Source: Nevskia sp.
GTDB lineage: Bacteria; Pseudomonadota; Gammaproteobacteria; Nevskiales; Nevskiaceae
Direction: 5' to 3'
Length of the DNA stretch: 64,000 nucleotides
Assembly (NCBI RefSeq): GCF_021732705.1
Contig: NZ_JAKFUM010000007.1
Coordinates: 124,001 to 188,000 of the forward strand
Below the pieces are notes generated by a model that searched no databases, was not told where the DNA came from, and was given only the letters and a program-made list of their open reading frames with translations. Both the position numbers and the translations under genes were made by a program. Positions 7,705-16,474 of the stretch are shown one piece after another; positions within the stretch are counted from its first letter, which is position 1, and each line of letters starts with the position of its first letter.

Positions 7705-8607
7705 TCAGTGATAGCCGTGCATGTTGGCCAGCGCGATCAGTTCCGGTGCGAAGACCTTGCCGTCGCGGCGCCATTCGAGCGGTCCTTCGAGGCGCTCGCC
7801 GGAAGCCAGCCGACGCGCGAACGCCGGATCGCGCAGCCAGCCTTCGTCGGCACCGTAGACCGCGCCGTTCGGGCCGAAGCCGGCGAAGATGCTGCGCTCC
7901 GGCTGCTGCATCGCATCGATCTCGGCTGCGCCGCTCGACAGCCCGAGCCAATCGCACAGCGATGCAAGCGTTGCTTCCGGCCGCGCCAGCAACGCTTCGA
8001 CGCGTTGCAGCCGGTACTCCGACGGCGAGCTCCCGGACATCGCGCGCGCGATGTTGCCGTGGACGCGGAACCACGCGACCTGCGGATCGAGCGCCGGCGG
8101 ATTGGCTTCGTAATCCTTGTAGTCCGGCGCGATGAACAGCCGGTCGTGCAGCGCGGCGGCAGTGTCGCGGCACCAGCTGCGCGGATGCTCGGTCAGGTGC
8201 AGCACGCGCACGTCGGGCACGGTCTCGAGCAGGCGGTCGAGCATGTCCGGCCGCCACGCCACGCTGGTATCGGCGGCCACCAGCAGATTCGGCGCCAACC
8301 GGCGCGCGAAATCGTCCAGCGTCATCGCACCGGTCCAGTCCGGCCGGCGCGCCAGCCAGCGCCGCGCTTCGACGATGGTCGCGTCCCGCTGGGCACCGAA
8401 GTGGACCGCGGCGACGGCCCGCAGCAGGCCTTCGGCCGTGCGGCCATCGGCCAGCGCGCTGATGTCCGACAGCCCGGCCAAGGTCGGCGCGAGGAACAGG
8501 TTCAGCTCCGGCAGGTCCTGCGCAGCCGGATGCTGGCCCAGCATCGCCGCCAGCCGGGCGGCATGGGCGCCCGGCGGCGCCAGGATCAACAGCGGCGTGG
8601 CCAGCAT
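7705..8607 (-). CDS. Sulfotransferase-like protein
   Basis: A 300-residue protein resembling PAPS-dependent sulfotransferases. The N-terminal strand-loop PLLILAPPGAHAARLAAMLGQHP sits where the PAPS phosphosulfate-binding loop lies, and VRVLHLTEHPRSWCRD matches the 3'-phosphate-binding segment (hydrophobic strand, then R-x-x and Ser). A late LASLCDWLGL segment also fits. The P-loop is altered: the usual Arg-Ser/Thr-Gly-Thr is Gly-Ala-His-Ala, which may weaken or change activity. The gene starts 3 bases after the stop of the repeat protein gene and is clearly coupled to it. It may sulfate a secreted product of this operon; that is inference. Confidence 0.65.
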   Translation of the reverse strand: MLATPLLILAPPGAHAARLAAMLGQHPAAQDLPELNLFLAPTLAGLSDISALADGRTAEGLLRAVAAVHFGAQRDATIVEARRWLARRPDWTGAMTLDDFARRLAPNLLVAADTSVAWRPDMLDRLLETVPDVRVLHLTEHPRSWCRDTAAALHDRLFIAPDYKDYEANPPALDPQVAWFRVHGNIARAMSGSSPSEYRLQRVEALLARPEATLASLCDWLGLSSGAAEIDAMQQPERSIFAGFGPNGAVYGADEGWLRDPAFARRLASGERLEGPLEWRRDGKVFAPELIALANMHGYH

Positions 8608-8610
8608 CGA

Positions 8611-10164
8611 TCAGCTCCGCGGCGGAACGGACGCCGCACGCGGCGCGCCGAGGAAGACTTCGCAGCCACCGCGGTTGTTGTCGACGTACTTCCACTCGCC
8701 GTCCTGCTGAACGGCCACGCGCGGCCCGAACGGGTTGGCGGAGGCCACGAACAGGCCGTGCTCGGTCGACGCGAAATTGCGCACGCCCCAGTTGTACTTG
8801 TTGCCGAACCCGGAGGCGGTGACGCAATCCCAGCGGATGCCGTCGTGCGTGCGCCACAGGCCGAAGCCGCCGAAGTTGCGGGTCAGATGTTCCAGCCCCC
8901 AGTGCTTCATCATCTTCAGCACGTCTTCCGGCCACTTGTCGGCCGGCAGGTACGGCAGCGAATTGGCCCACGAGAAGGTGCCGGCATAGAGATAGTCGCC
9001 GTGCACGCACATGCGCCAGACATAGCCGTTGAACAGGTTGTCGAAGCCGGCCGAATAGCCGGACAGCGGCACTTTCAGGCCATCCGGCGTGACCCTGGAC
9101 TGGCCGACCAGGATCTCCCAGCTGTCATCCGGGTAGACCCGCAGGATCTCGGCGGCGGCCGGCCCGAGCTTGAACGCCCGGTGGTAGCCCCCGTTGACGA
9201 TGCCGGTGCCGACGATCAGCGCGCCGTTGAACTCGCACAGGCTGACCACGACCTCGTTGAACGGGCCACGCCACGCGCCCCGCTGCAGCACGCGCGTCCA
9301 CTGGTACGGCGGGCCGCCGTCGCCGCGGGTCTTCCACAGCTCGAAGCCGGTGAACGGATTCACCGTGCCGGCGTAAAGATGGTCGTTGAACTCGACCATC
9401 TCGAACACGGTGAGGTTGCGCGGGTTGCCGAAACTTTCCGGATTCGACGCCTGCCAGATGCCGGTCTGCAGGTCGTCGCTGCAATAGATCACCGCTTCCG
9501 AACCGACGCATTCCTGCGCCTTGCCGCCGCGGTTGGAGCCGGTCGGGCTGGTATGGACGCGGCCCTTGAACACCTGCAGCGTGCGGAACGAGCGTACCGA
9601 AGGATCCCACGGCGGTCGCTTGACCACCGTGTACTCCACGCCGTCCTCGCTGCGCAGGATGTCCGGCGGCTCCGCCTGCGCCGGCGCCCAGGTCGACATG
9701 TACAGGCAGGGCTTGGCGTCGGTCGGGCCCTGGAACACGGTCATGCCACGCATGCCGACATAGCGCGGCACCAGCCGCTTGACCGTGCGGCCCGGCACTT
9801 CCGGCGCGCGGTAGACCAGATCCCAGCGGTCGATTTCCGGCGTGTAGCGCCAGACCTGCACGCGGCGGTCGATGTCGTAGATGTCGTCCGGCGATTCGAC
9901 CGGCCACGGCTTGATGTCCGGCGGCGGGAACAGCAGCTTCATCCCCGGCATCGTCGCGCGCGTGGTGCCGACATACAGCCGGCCTTCGAACCAGGCCATG
10001 CTGTGGGCATACGAATTCCAGCCGTCGCCGAAGCCGCTGTCGCAGGTCAGGCGGAAGTCGGCTTCGTCGAGACGGCCGTTCTGCGGTGCCGGCGGACGCC
10101 GCCGCAGCGGCGACACCGGCCCGAACGGACCGCCTTCGATCCCGGACTCGCTTACGGCAGCCAA
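8611..10164 (-). CDS. Uncharacterised protein with recurring blade-like motifs
   Basis: A protein of up to 517 residues that I do not recognise. It has no clear signal peptide. Short strands recur through it: GRLYVGTTRA, HLYAGTVNPF, GALIVGTGIV, DYLYAGTFSW and HGLFVASANPF, each followed by a Trp/aromatic strand such as FELWKTRG or FGLWRTHDG. This periodic pattern suggests a beta-propeller, as in sialidase-like or Kelch-like proteins. The start is uncertain. The frame opens with a TTG at 10164 inside the end of the upstream gene, and a GTG at 10116 would give a 501-residue product with no overlap. Lying between an export fusion and a sulfotransferase, it may be a substrate, a surface protein or a binding partner. 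Confidence 0.7.
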   Translation of the reverse strand: MAAVSESGIEGGPFGPVSPLRRRPPAPQNGRLDEADFRLTCDSGFGDGWNSYAHSMAWFEGRLYVGTTRATMPGMKLLFPPPDIKPWPVESPDDIYDIDRRVQVWRYTPEIDRWDLVYRAPEVPGRTVKRLVPRYVGMRGMTVFQGPTDAKPCLYMSTWAPAQAEPPDILRSEDGVEYTVVKRPPWDPSVRSFRTLQVFKGRVHTSPTGSNRGGKAQECVGSEAVIYCSDDLQTGIWQASNPESFGNPRNLTVFEMVEFNDHLYAGTVNPFTGFELWKTRGDGGPPYQWTRVLQRGAWRGPFNEVVVSLCEFNGALIVGTGIVNGGYHRAFKLGPAAAEILRVYPDDSWEILVGQSRVTPDGLKVPLSGYSAGFDNLFNGYVWRMCVHGDYLYAGTFSWANSLPYLPADKWPEDVLKMMKHWGLEHLTRNFGGFGLWRTHDGIRWDCVTASGFGNKYNWGVRNFASTEHGLFVASANPFGPRVAVQQDGEWKYVDNNRGGCEVFLGAPRAASVPPRS

Positions 10165-12500
10165 GACCAGAACTCGACCAGGAAGAAGCGGATGATCGGC
10201 CGCGTGTAGGCCACGATCAGCGGATAACGCTCGGCCTGCACCTTGGCGTAGCCGGTCATCTCCGGCAGCAGCTTGCCATCGGTCTGATCGATCGCCATGA
10301 CCACACGCACGACCTTGCCGTATTCGTTCTTCTCGGCGCTCGGCGCGATTTCGCGCACGACACCGGCATAGCCGCCGTTCGGGAACGCCCAGGCCTTGGC
10401 CCAGGCCTTGTCACCGACCTCGATCTCGCCGACATCGGTCTCCGGAATCCGGATTTCGACCAGCAGCTGCGTCGAGTCCTCGACCGTCGCCAGCTTTTCG
10501 CCGCGCTGCAGGAAATCGCCCACGGCGAAGCGCAGCGTGCCGGACAGGATGCGGCCACCGATCGGTGCCTTGATCTGCGCGTTCTCGACCGTCTTCTGCT
10601 TCAGTTCGAGCAGCACCTGCTCGCGCACGATGTCGGCTTCGATCGCCTGCACCTGCTCGGTGCGCGTCGGGCTGCTGACCAGCGCCAGATGCTTGCGCGC
10701 TTCGAGCAGCCGCTGCTGATCGAGCTCGGCCACCGACAGCACGCGCTGATATTCCTGATCCGACACCGCGCGCTTGGCGTTCGCGGCCTTCAGGCGATCC
10801 GCCTCGACCCGGCTGAACTGCAGCTTCTTCTCGGCCGTCGCCACTTCCTGACGGGCCTGCTCGATTTCCTCGGGCTTGGCGCCGGCCTTGGCAATTGCCA
10901 GATTGGCGCGCAGCCGGGCCAGGTTCGCTTCGCTGGTGGCCACGGCGGTGCGTTCCTCGTCGTCGGTGATGCGGGCCACGACCTGCCCGGCCTTCACGAC
11001 ATCGCCTTCCTTGACGAACACTTCCTTGACGTCGCCCGAGGTCAGTGCCCGGACATCGGCTCGGCCGGACGGCAGCACCGTGAACTCGCCGCTCGGTTCG
11101 TAGGTGTACGGAAACAGCGCAATCACGACCAGCACCGCGATGATCGCCCAGTCCAGCTTCTTCGGCGCCTCGAGGCTGACCTTGCCGGCGCCGATCGAGC
11201 CGCGGCTGACCGTGCTCTTGCGCACCGTGGTGTAGACCGACCACGCGAACAGTGCTGCGACGATGACGATGCCGACGGTGCCGAACGCGCCCTGCAGCCA
11301 GCGACCGGGGAACAGCACCAGCCAGATCACCAGCCAGAAGGTGTAGGCCACGCACAGGAAGCCGTAGAAGCGCAGCACGCCCGGCGACAGCTTCTTCAGC
11401 TCGTTCCACGGACGGTCCTGGCTGAAGATCGCGTACAGGGCCTGCTCGCGCAGGTCCGAAGCCTGATACCACTGCACCAGCCAGTTGTAGCCGTCACGCT
11501 TGGTCAGCGGGTTGGCCTGCAGGAAAAAGAACGCGCTGCACAGCAGCGCCAGTGCCACCAGCAGCGACGGCAGGATCGACTGGCTGTGCTGGAACACCAG
11601 CCACAGCACCACCGCGATCACGAACAGGCTCAACTGCGCCACCATCGCGGACGCCACGATCCGCAGCCGCTGGTCACGCGGCGCCGCTTCCGCCGCACCA
11701 CCGGTATCGGTATGGAAGCGCGGAATCAGCGCCGTGCCCAGCAGGACGCCGAACGCCGGCTTCGAGCGCGTCAGCGTCTGGATGATCGTCGCCCGTGCGC
11801 CTTCCGACAGCAGGTTGATCAGGTAGGTCCCGCCGAGCAGGGTCAGCACCAGCGGCCACGGCTCGATCAGTCGCACCAGGTCCACGCCCATCTCGATCCG
11901 GTGCGTCCACATCACCACGACCGCGGCGATCACCAGCGCCACCAGGCCGAGCAGGGTCAGCGTGCCGAGCAGCGGCAGGTTCAGCAGAAAGCCGACCGGA
12001 TACAGCCAGCCAACGGGCAGCGGCACGCGCGGCGGCGCCACGACACCGCGCGCCGCACCCCAGAGCCCGGTCAGCGAGCCCGGCAGACCCGGGCCCGTCA
12101 GCGAGCCGGGCACGGTCGACGGTGCCTGCGTTTCGGCACCGACACCGACCGGCTTCGGTCCGGCCTTCCAGCCGGCGAGTGCCGCTTCGCCGTCGGTCTG
12201 CGCCGGCACCGGCAGCGGCTCCTGGCTGCCGGCGGCGAGCAGGTCGCCGGTCGCCAGATCGTTGCAGAAACGTTCGAGGTCGGCCGCGCCGAGTTCCACG
12301 CCGAGCGACTCCAGCGCGGCCTTGCGCACGGCCGCGGCATCGCGCGTGCCGTCCATCAGCCGTGCCAGTTCGAACTCCGCCGGATCAAGCCGGATCGGCC
12401 GGCCATGACGGGCGCCGGTCAGGGCGTAGTACAGGCCGTCGGCGGATTTCGCCGCCGAACCGAAGATGAATTTGCGAAACGGATGACGGGAGCTTTCCAT
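10152..12500 (-). CDS. PqqD-like / degenerate M50-like / HlyD periplasmic adaptor fusion
   Basis: A 782-residue three-part protein. Residues 1-95 form a winged-helix, PqqD-like domain (peptide recognition in RiPP systems). Residues 96-160 are a Pro/Gly linker with a repeated PGSLTG unit. Residues 165-465 hold several membrane spans laid out like an M50 site-2 protease, including NPLTKRDGYN at 330, which matches the family's NPxxxxDG third-ligand motif. The zinc motif HExxH is absent: the expected place reads LLSEGARA (230-237). Residues 470-782 are a HlyD/MFP adaptor with lipoyl halves, long helices and the SGDVKEVFVKEGDVVKAGQ turn. It is encoded 65 bases after a TolC gene. The likely role is linking the inner membrane to TolC for export, with the dead protease fold acting as a membrane anchor. 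Confidence 0.75.
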   Translation of the reverse strand: MESSRHPFRKFIFGSAAKSADGLYYALTGARHGRPIRLDPAEFELARLMDGTRDAAAVRKAALESLGVELGAADLERFCNDLATGDLLAAGSQEPLPVPAQTDGEAALAGWKAGPKPVGVGAETQAPSTVPGSLTGPGLPGSLTGLWGAARGVVAPPRVPLPVGWLYPVGFLLNLPLLGTLTLLGLVALVIAAVVVMWTHRIEMGVDLVRLIEPWPLVLTLLGGTYLINLLSEGARATIIQTLTRSKPAFGVLLGTALIPRFHTDTGGAAEAAPRDQRLRIVASAMVAQLSLFVIAVVLWLVFQHSQSILPSLLVALALLCSAFFFLQANPLTKRDGYNWLVQWYQASDLREQALYAIFSQDRPWNELKKLSPGVLRFYGFLCVAYTFWLVIWLVLFPGRWLQGAFGTVGIVIVAALFAWSVYTTVRKSTVSRGSIGAGKVSLEAPKKLDWAIIAVLVVIALFPYTYEPSGEFTVLPSGRADVRALTSGDVKEVFVKEGDVVKAGQVVARITDDEERTAVATSEANLARLRANLAIAKAGAKPEEIEQARQEVATAEKKLQFSRVEADRLKAANAKRAVSDQEYQRVLSVAELDQQRLLEARKHLALVSSPTRTEQVQAIEADIVREQVLLELKQKTVENAQIKAPIGGRILSGTLRFAVGDFLQRGEKLATVEDSTQLLVEIRIPETDVGEIEVGDKAWAKAWAFPNGGYAGVVREIAPSAEKNEYGKVVRVVMAIDQTDGKLLPEMTGYAKVQAERYPLIVAYTRPIIRFFLVEFWSWLP

Positions 12501-12565
12501 CGAGGAACTCGGGATTCGGGTCAGTCAAGAAACGAAAGAATCGGCGGAACGCGCAGCCGCGGCAG

Positions 12566-13945
12566 TCACTCGAGCAGCCGGTTGATCGCCAGCAGGTCGG
12601 AGTGGTTCAGGCTGCCGGCCGCCGCGCGCAGACGCAGCGTGTTCAGGATCGTGTCGTAGCGGGCGGTCGCGTAGTCGCGCTCGGCCTTGTAGCGGCTGCG
12701 CAGGGTCAGCAGCAGTTCGCCGTTGGTCCGGGTGCCGACGTCGTAGCCGACGCGCGTCGCTTCTTCCGACGCGCGCGTCGACTCCACCGCCTGCTTCAGG
12801 GCGCCGACTCGAGCAATGCCGGCGCTCGAATTCAGGAACGCGACCTGCACCTTGCGCAGTGCTTCGCCCTTCTTCGACGACTCGTCGTACTCGGCGCGGG
12901 TGACGCCGGACTGGGCCGCGCGGATGCCGGAATCGATGGCACCGCCGGTGAAGATCGGAATCTTCAGCGACAGGCCCACGCGCTCGTCGTGGGCGCGATT
13001 GTTCTCGGCACCGATGCCATTGCTGATGCCGCCTTCGGCGAACTGGTAGCTGTACGACGCCAGCGCGTTGAGCTTCGGCCAGCGCAGCGCGTAGGCCTTG
13101 TCGACATTCTTCTTCGCCAGCTCCGTCCCCAGCTTCTGCGCCTTGACCTGAAGATTCTGGTTCGCGGCCCGGTCGATCCAGGCATCGATGCGGTTCGGCT
13201 CCGGCGGCACCGGCAGGTAGGTCGGCGCGAGCGGCTTCAGCGGTCCGAACTTCTGGCCGCCAGTCAGCAGTTCGAGCTGCGCGCGGCTGACGGCAACGCC
13301 GTTCTCGGCCGCAATGAGCCCGGCACTGGCCAGATCGAGCTGCGCCTGCGCGGTCTTCAGTTCGGCGTCGGAGACCAGACCGGTCGCGGCCTTGGCCTGC
13401 GTCTGCGTCAGCACGGCGGCGATGGCGTCCTTCTCGGCACGGGCGAAGCGCAGTTCCTCGTCCGCCGCCAGTGCACCGAAATAGGCCTCGGCGACCGAAA
13501 TTCGCAACTGATCCTGTGCGTCATAGGTCAGCAGGCCCGCGCGGCTGATCTCCAGTTCGGCGATGCCAAGCCCGAGGTAGATGCCCTTGTCGAACAGCAC
13601 CTGAGTCAGGCCGACCTGATAGCCGACGCTGTTGAACGAATCGGTGCGATTGACATCGCTGCCGTCGCCGCCGGCGAACGCCGAGCCGACGAAGAAGCGG
13701 CCGCTCAGGGTCTGGCTGGCGGTGGCCGCCTCGCCGCTGACGCCGATCTGCGGCAGCAGCTTGGCCAGCGCCTGCGGCTTCGCTTCAAGCGCCTGCTGGT
13801 AGGCCGCCACGGCCGACTGGTATTCCGGGTTTCCGTCGAGCGCGCGGGTGTAGACGGCAATGAGGTCTTCGGCCGCAGCCGGCTGCGAAGACAATGCCGC
13901 GCACAACAACAACGTGCCGCTGATCAGCGGACGCAACAGACTCAT
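12566..13945 (-). CDS. TolC family outer membrane channel protein
   Basis: A 459-residue TolC-type protein. The ATG at 13945 gives a clean signal peptide (MSLLRPLISGTLLLCAALSSQPAAA) followed directly by the typical EDLIAVYTRALDGNPEYQ start, with GGGAG about 5 bases upstream; the open frame extends further but without a signal. The two halves show the internal duplication of the family: long coiled helices (QDQLRISVAEAYFGALAADEEL and the later EGLSL-type strand VGLSLKIPIF) and alternating helices and strands. It would be the outer membrane duct for the adaptor fusion encoded next. It is the first gene of the export block and has about 200 bases upstream for a promoter. Confidence 0.88.
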   Translation of the reverse strand: MSLLRPLISGTLLLCAALSSQPAAAEDLIAVYTRALDGNPEYQSAVAAYQQALEAKPQALAKLLPQIGVSGEAATASQTLSGRFFVGSAFAGGDGSDVNRTDSFNSVGYQVGLTQVLFDKGIYLGLGIAELEISRAGLLTYDAQDQLRISVAEAYFGALAADEELRFARAEKDAIAAVLTQTQAKAATGLVSDAELKTAQAQLDLASAGLIAAENGVAVSRAQLELLTGGQKFGPLKPLAPTYLPVPPEPNRIDAWIDRAANQNLQVKAQKLGTELAKKNVDKAYALRWPKLNALASYSYQFAEGGISNGIGAENNRAHDERVGLSLKIPIFTGGAIDSGIRAAQSGVTRAEYDESSKKGEALRKVQVAFLNSSAGIARVGALKQAVESTRASEEATRVGYDVGTRTNGELLLTLRSRYKAERDYATARYDTILNTLRLRAAAGSLNHSDLLAINRLLE

Positions 13946-14149
13946 GGTGGCTCCCTGGTTGACCCTTTGCAGACGGGTCTTTTGCACGTGGGGATTATTA
14001 CCCAGCCACGGCTCGTCGTCTTGGCCTGCGCGGAAATAGTTTGTTTCCGTTGGATGACTCAAGCAGGAATCGCGCCGGATCGCCCCATTTCTCAAGAAAT
14101 GTCGAGACAATCCCGGCTGCGGATGCCCTGAATCCGGATCAATGCCCGG

Positions 14150-15622
14150 CTACGGGCAGTGGTCGAAATAGCGAATCTCGACCACCTGGTCGGGGGCGGT
14201 CAGCAGCAGCTGTACACCCGCCTCCCGATGCACGCGAACCTGCGGGTAGAACGGCGGCGACGGCGGCGCGGGCTCGCTGCCACAGGCTGGCGCGTCGGTC
14301 GCGCGGGCCACGCCGTCGCCACGCAGGCCTTCGCTGACGGCGACGGCCGCCAGCGTCAGCGGCGGCGACAGCACCAGCTGGCCGTGGGCAAGCGCGGCGC
14401 TGGTCTTGTCGAAATACAGCTGCAGACGACCGCGAGGCTCGGCAGCACCGGAATATTCGAACAACCGGTGCGCCCGCCGGCCGTCCGGAAGGGTGATGTC
14501 TGACGACACGTCGGCGATCTGCGCCGGCTCGCCGAGTCGCCGCAGCACATCGTCCTCGGTCGCGTATCCGAAACTCAGGCCGCGGTATCGCGCAGCCTGC
14601 CAGCCGATCCGCGAACCGGTCGCGGTCACATGGTCGTTGGCCGAACCCGCCGCCACCGATGCCGCACGCGACCGGGCCGATTCGGCATCGTGCCGGTCCG
14701 CTTCCGCCGCCTGCTTCGCCGCGGCGTCGGCACGCTGGCGCTTGGCCGCCAGCGCTGCGGCAACCTCGGCCGAACGGTCGATCGCGTCGACGCGACGTTC
14801 GGCAGGTTCCGCCGAGGGGCGCGCCAGCGGTGGCAACTTGCGCACGGACGCAGCCGGCGACGACGCGTCACTGTCACCGGCCCCGACCTCGGCCACCGGT
14901 GCAGATGCCGCCGGCGCGACCGGCGATGCCGGCGCCGTCAGCGCAACGTCCGGCGGCGGTGGCGCAGGCGATGGCGGTGGTGGTGGCGATGGCGGTGGCG
15001 GTGCTGGCGGCGCCGCAGGTGGTGGCGGCGCGATCGCGGGCGGCGCATCGGATCGCGCCGGTGCGGTTGCCGCCTCCGCGGCCGGCTTCGGCATCGCGGA
15101 CTTGCGGGTATCGGGCGCAGCAGTCGGGGCCGACTCCGCGTCCGCTGTGCGCTCGAGGATCGACTCCACCGGCAAGGTCGCACCCGGACCGGCATCGGGA
15201 TTGGTCGCCGCCATCGGCAAATGGCGTTGCAAGTCGGCAGCCGCTGCCTTCGCCGACTCGGCCTTGGCGGCGTCGGCCGCGATCACCGCCCGCGCGGCAG
15301 GGTCCTGCTGCACCTGACGCAGGACGCCGACGCCAAGCACGAGCGAAGCCGCGAGCGACAGCGGAACGGTCCAGCGACGGACGGCGCGCCGATTCGCGCG
15401 ACGACCCGGCGCTTCCGTGTCGCGCGAGGCAACCGTTGCCGGCGCCACCGCGGCGCGTGCTGCAGCGATGATCGCGGCATCGAGCGCGGCCGGCGCTTCC
15501 GCGGGGGATTCCCGATACAGCCGCGACAGCTCGCTGCGGCGAGCCAGGAAGTCGTCGAGCAGGCGATCGTCGCCGGCACCGGTGGGCCGGTCGGGCGATG
15601 GGGGCGCGGTCGGTTCAGACAT
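14150..15622 (-). CDS. Putative anti-sigma / sigma-associated membrane protein with proline-rich linker
   Basis: A 490-residue protein whose start overlaps the ECF sigma stop by 8 bases, the usual position of an anti-sigma factor. Residues 1-84 are cytoplasmic, followed by one membrane span (86-101). A long low-complexity region follows with a run of mixed Pro/Ala/Ser at 194-225 and an Ala/Arg coiled segment (285-325). A VTATGSRI motif (332-339) precedes a C-terminal domain whose GLSFGYATEDDVLRRLGEPAQI resembles the SmpA/BamE lipoprotein fold. No zinc-binding HxxxCxxC anti-sigma motif is present. A regulatory role is inferred from position, and the periplasmic part could sense envelope state. 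High-GC low-complexity sequence makes the middle hard to interpret. Confidence 0.65.
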   Translation of the reverse strand: MSEPTAPPSPDRPTGAGDDRLLDDFLARRSELSRLYRESPAEAPAALDAAIIAAARAAVAPATVASRDTEAPGRRANRRAVRRWTVPLSLAASLVLGVGVLRQVQQDPAARAVIAADAAKAESAKAAAADLQRHLPMAATNPDAGPGATLPVESILERTADAESAPTAAPDTRKSAMPKPAAEAATAPARSDAPPAIAPPPPAAPPAPPPPSPPPPPSPAPPPPDVALTAPASPVAPAASAPVAEVGAGDSDASSPAASVRKLPPLARPSAEPAERRVDAIDRSAEVAAALAAKRQRADAAAKQAAEADRHDAESARSRAASVAAGSANDHVTATGSRIGWQAARYRGLSFGYATEDDVLRRLGEPAQIADVSSDITLPDGRRAHRLFEYSGAAEPRGRLQLYFDKTSAALAHGQLVLSPPLTLAAVAVSEGLRGDGVARATDAPACGSEPAPPSPPFYPQVRVHREAGVQLLLTAPDQVVEIRYFDHCP

Positions 15623-16187
15623 CGGCGAGGGCCTCCCGCAGTTTGGCCAGCGCGTAGCGCAGCCGGCTCTTGATCGTCTCGCGGCCGACCTGACTCAGCT
15701 CGGCGATCTCGTCGAGGGTCAACCCGCCTTCCTCGTGCAGCAGGAAGGCCTCGCGCTGCACCAGCGGCAGTGCCGCGAGCGCCTGCTGCAGGCGCCCCGC
15801 CCGCTCCTGTTGCAGCAGGCGCTGGTCCGGCCGTTCGTGCGCCGGTGCCCACAGTTCCGGCGGTGGCGGCCTGCCATCGTCGTCGGCCTCGTCCGGCAGC
15901 GCTTCCTTGCCTTGCGTGGTGCTGCGCCAGTGATCGATCAGCCGGTTGTGGGCGATGCGGTACAGCCAGGTCGCGAAGCGGGCACGCGGCTGCCAGTCGC
16001 CGCGCGCCCGGACCACGCCCGTCCAGACGTCCTGAAACAGCTCCCCGGCGAGCGCCGGCTGCTGCACGCCGCGTAGTAGGTAACGATAGACCGCATCGCG
16101 ATGCCGCCGGTACAGCGGCTCGAAGGCCGCGGCATCGCCGTCCTGATAGCGTTGCATCAGCTGTTCATCGCTAGGGCCTGTCATCAA
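15615..16187 (-). CDS. ECF-type RNA polymerase sigma factor
   Basis: A 190-residue sigma-70 family protein with only regions 2 and 4. Region 2 covers residues 8-90 (LMQRYQDGDAAAFEPLYRRH, LFQDVWTGVV, FATWLYRIAHNRLIDHWR). Region 4 covers about 125-185 (ALAALPLVQREAFLLHEEGG, then the helix-turn-helix TLDEIAELSQVGRETIKSRL). The start is the ATG at 16187 or 16184. Its 3' end overlaps the next gene by 8 bases (ATGTCTGA), which implies coupled synthesis with the putative anti-sigma partner. The vWA lipoprotein gene lies 287 bases upstream. Targets are unknown; the TolC export genes directly downstream are candidates. Confidence 0.92.
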   Translation of the reverse strand: MMTGPSDEQLMQRYQDGDAAAFEPLYRRHRDAVYRYLLRGVQQPALAGELFQDVWTGVVRARGDWQPRARFATWLYRIAHNRLIDHWRSTTQGKEALPDEADDDGRPPPPELWAPAHERPDQRLLQQERAGRLQQALAALPLVQREAFLLHEEGGLTLDEIAELSQVGRETIKSRLRYALAKLREALADV

Positions 16188-16474
16188 TGGCGTGGGTCGC
16201 TGCGTTGCAGGTCGGAAAGCCGCCGGGCGAGGCGCGAAACGCAGGCCATGGCCAGACCATGGTCAAGGTTCGCGACGAAGTCCGGCGACATTCTGGCCGC
16301 AACCCTTTCGGGGCGGGATCGATTTGCTCATAGCTGCCGCGCTCGTCGCGGCAACGGCAAGAGCATTGGCCGCTCCGATCGAGTCGCACTGGGCGAAAAA
16401 GACCTTCGCCGCAACGAGCCCCGTCAATGATGACAGTCCCGGGGCGTTGCCGCCGACGGCTCGCCGGTTTCCCG

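Noticed and set aside
7309-10209. 966-codon plus-strand frame
   Set aside because: Antisense to the dienelactone hydrolase, sulfotransferase and repeat-protein genes. Its translation is Arg/Ala-rich without domains.
10086-12659. 857-codon plus-strand frame
   Set aside because: Antisense to the PqqD/M50-like/HlyD fusion; Gln/Arg-rich low-complexity translation only.
16188-16474. Possible small gene between the ECF sigma and vWA genes
   Set aside because: Short frames on both strands show no conserved or start-site features; it is treated as intergenic.
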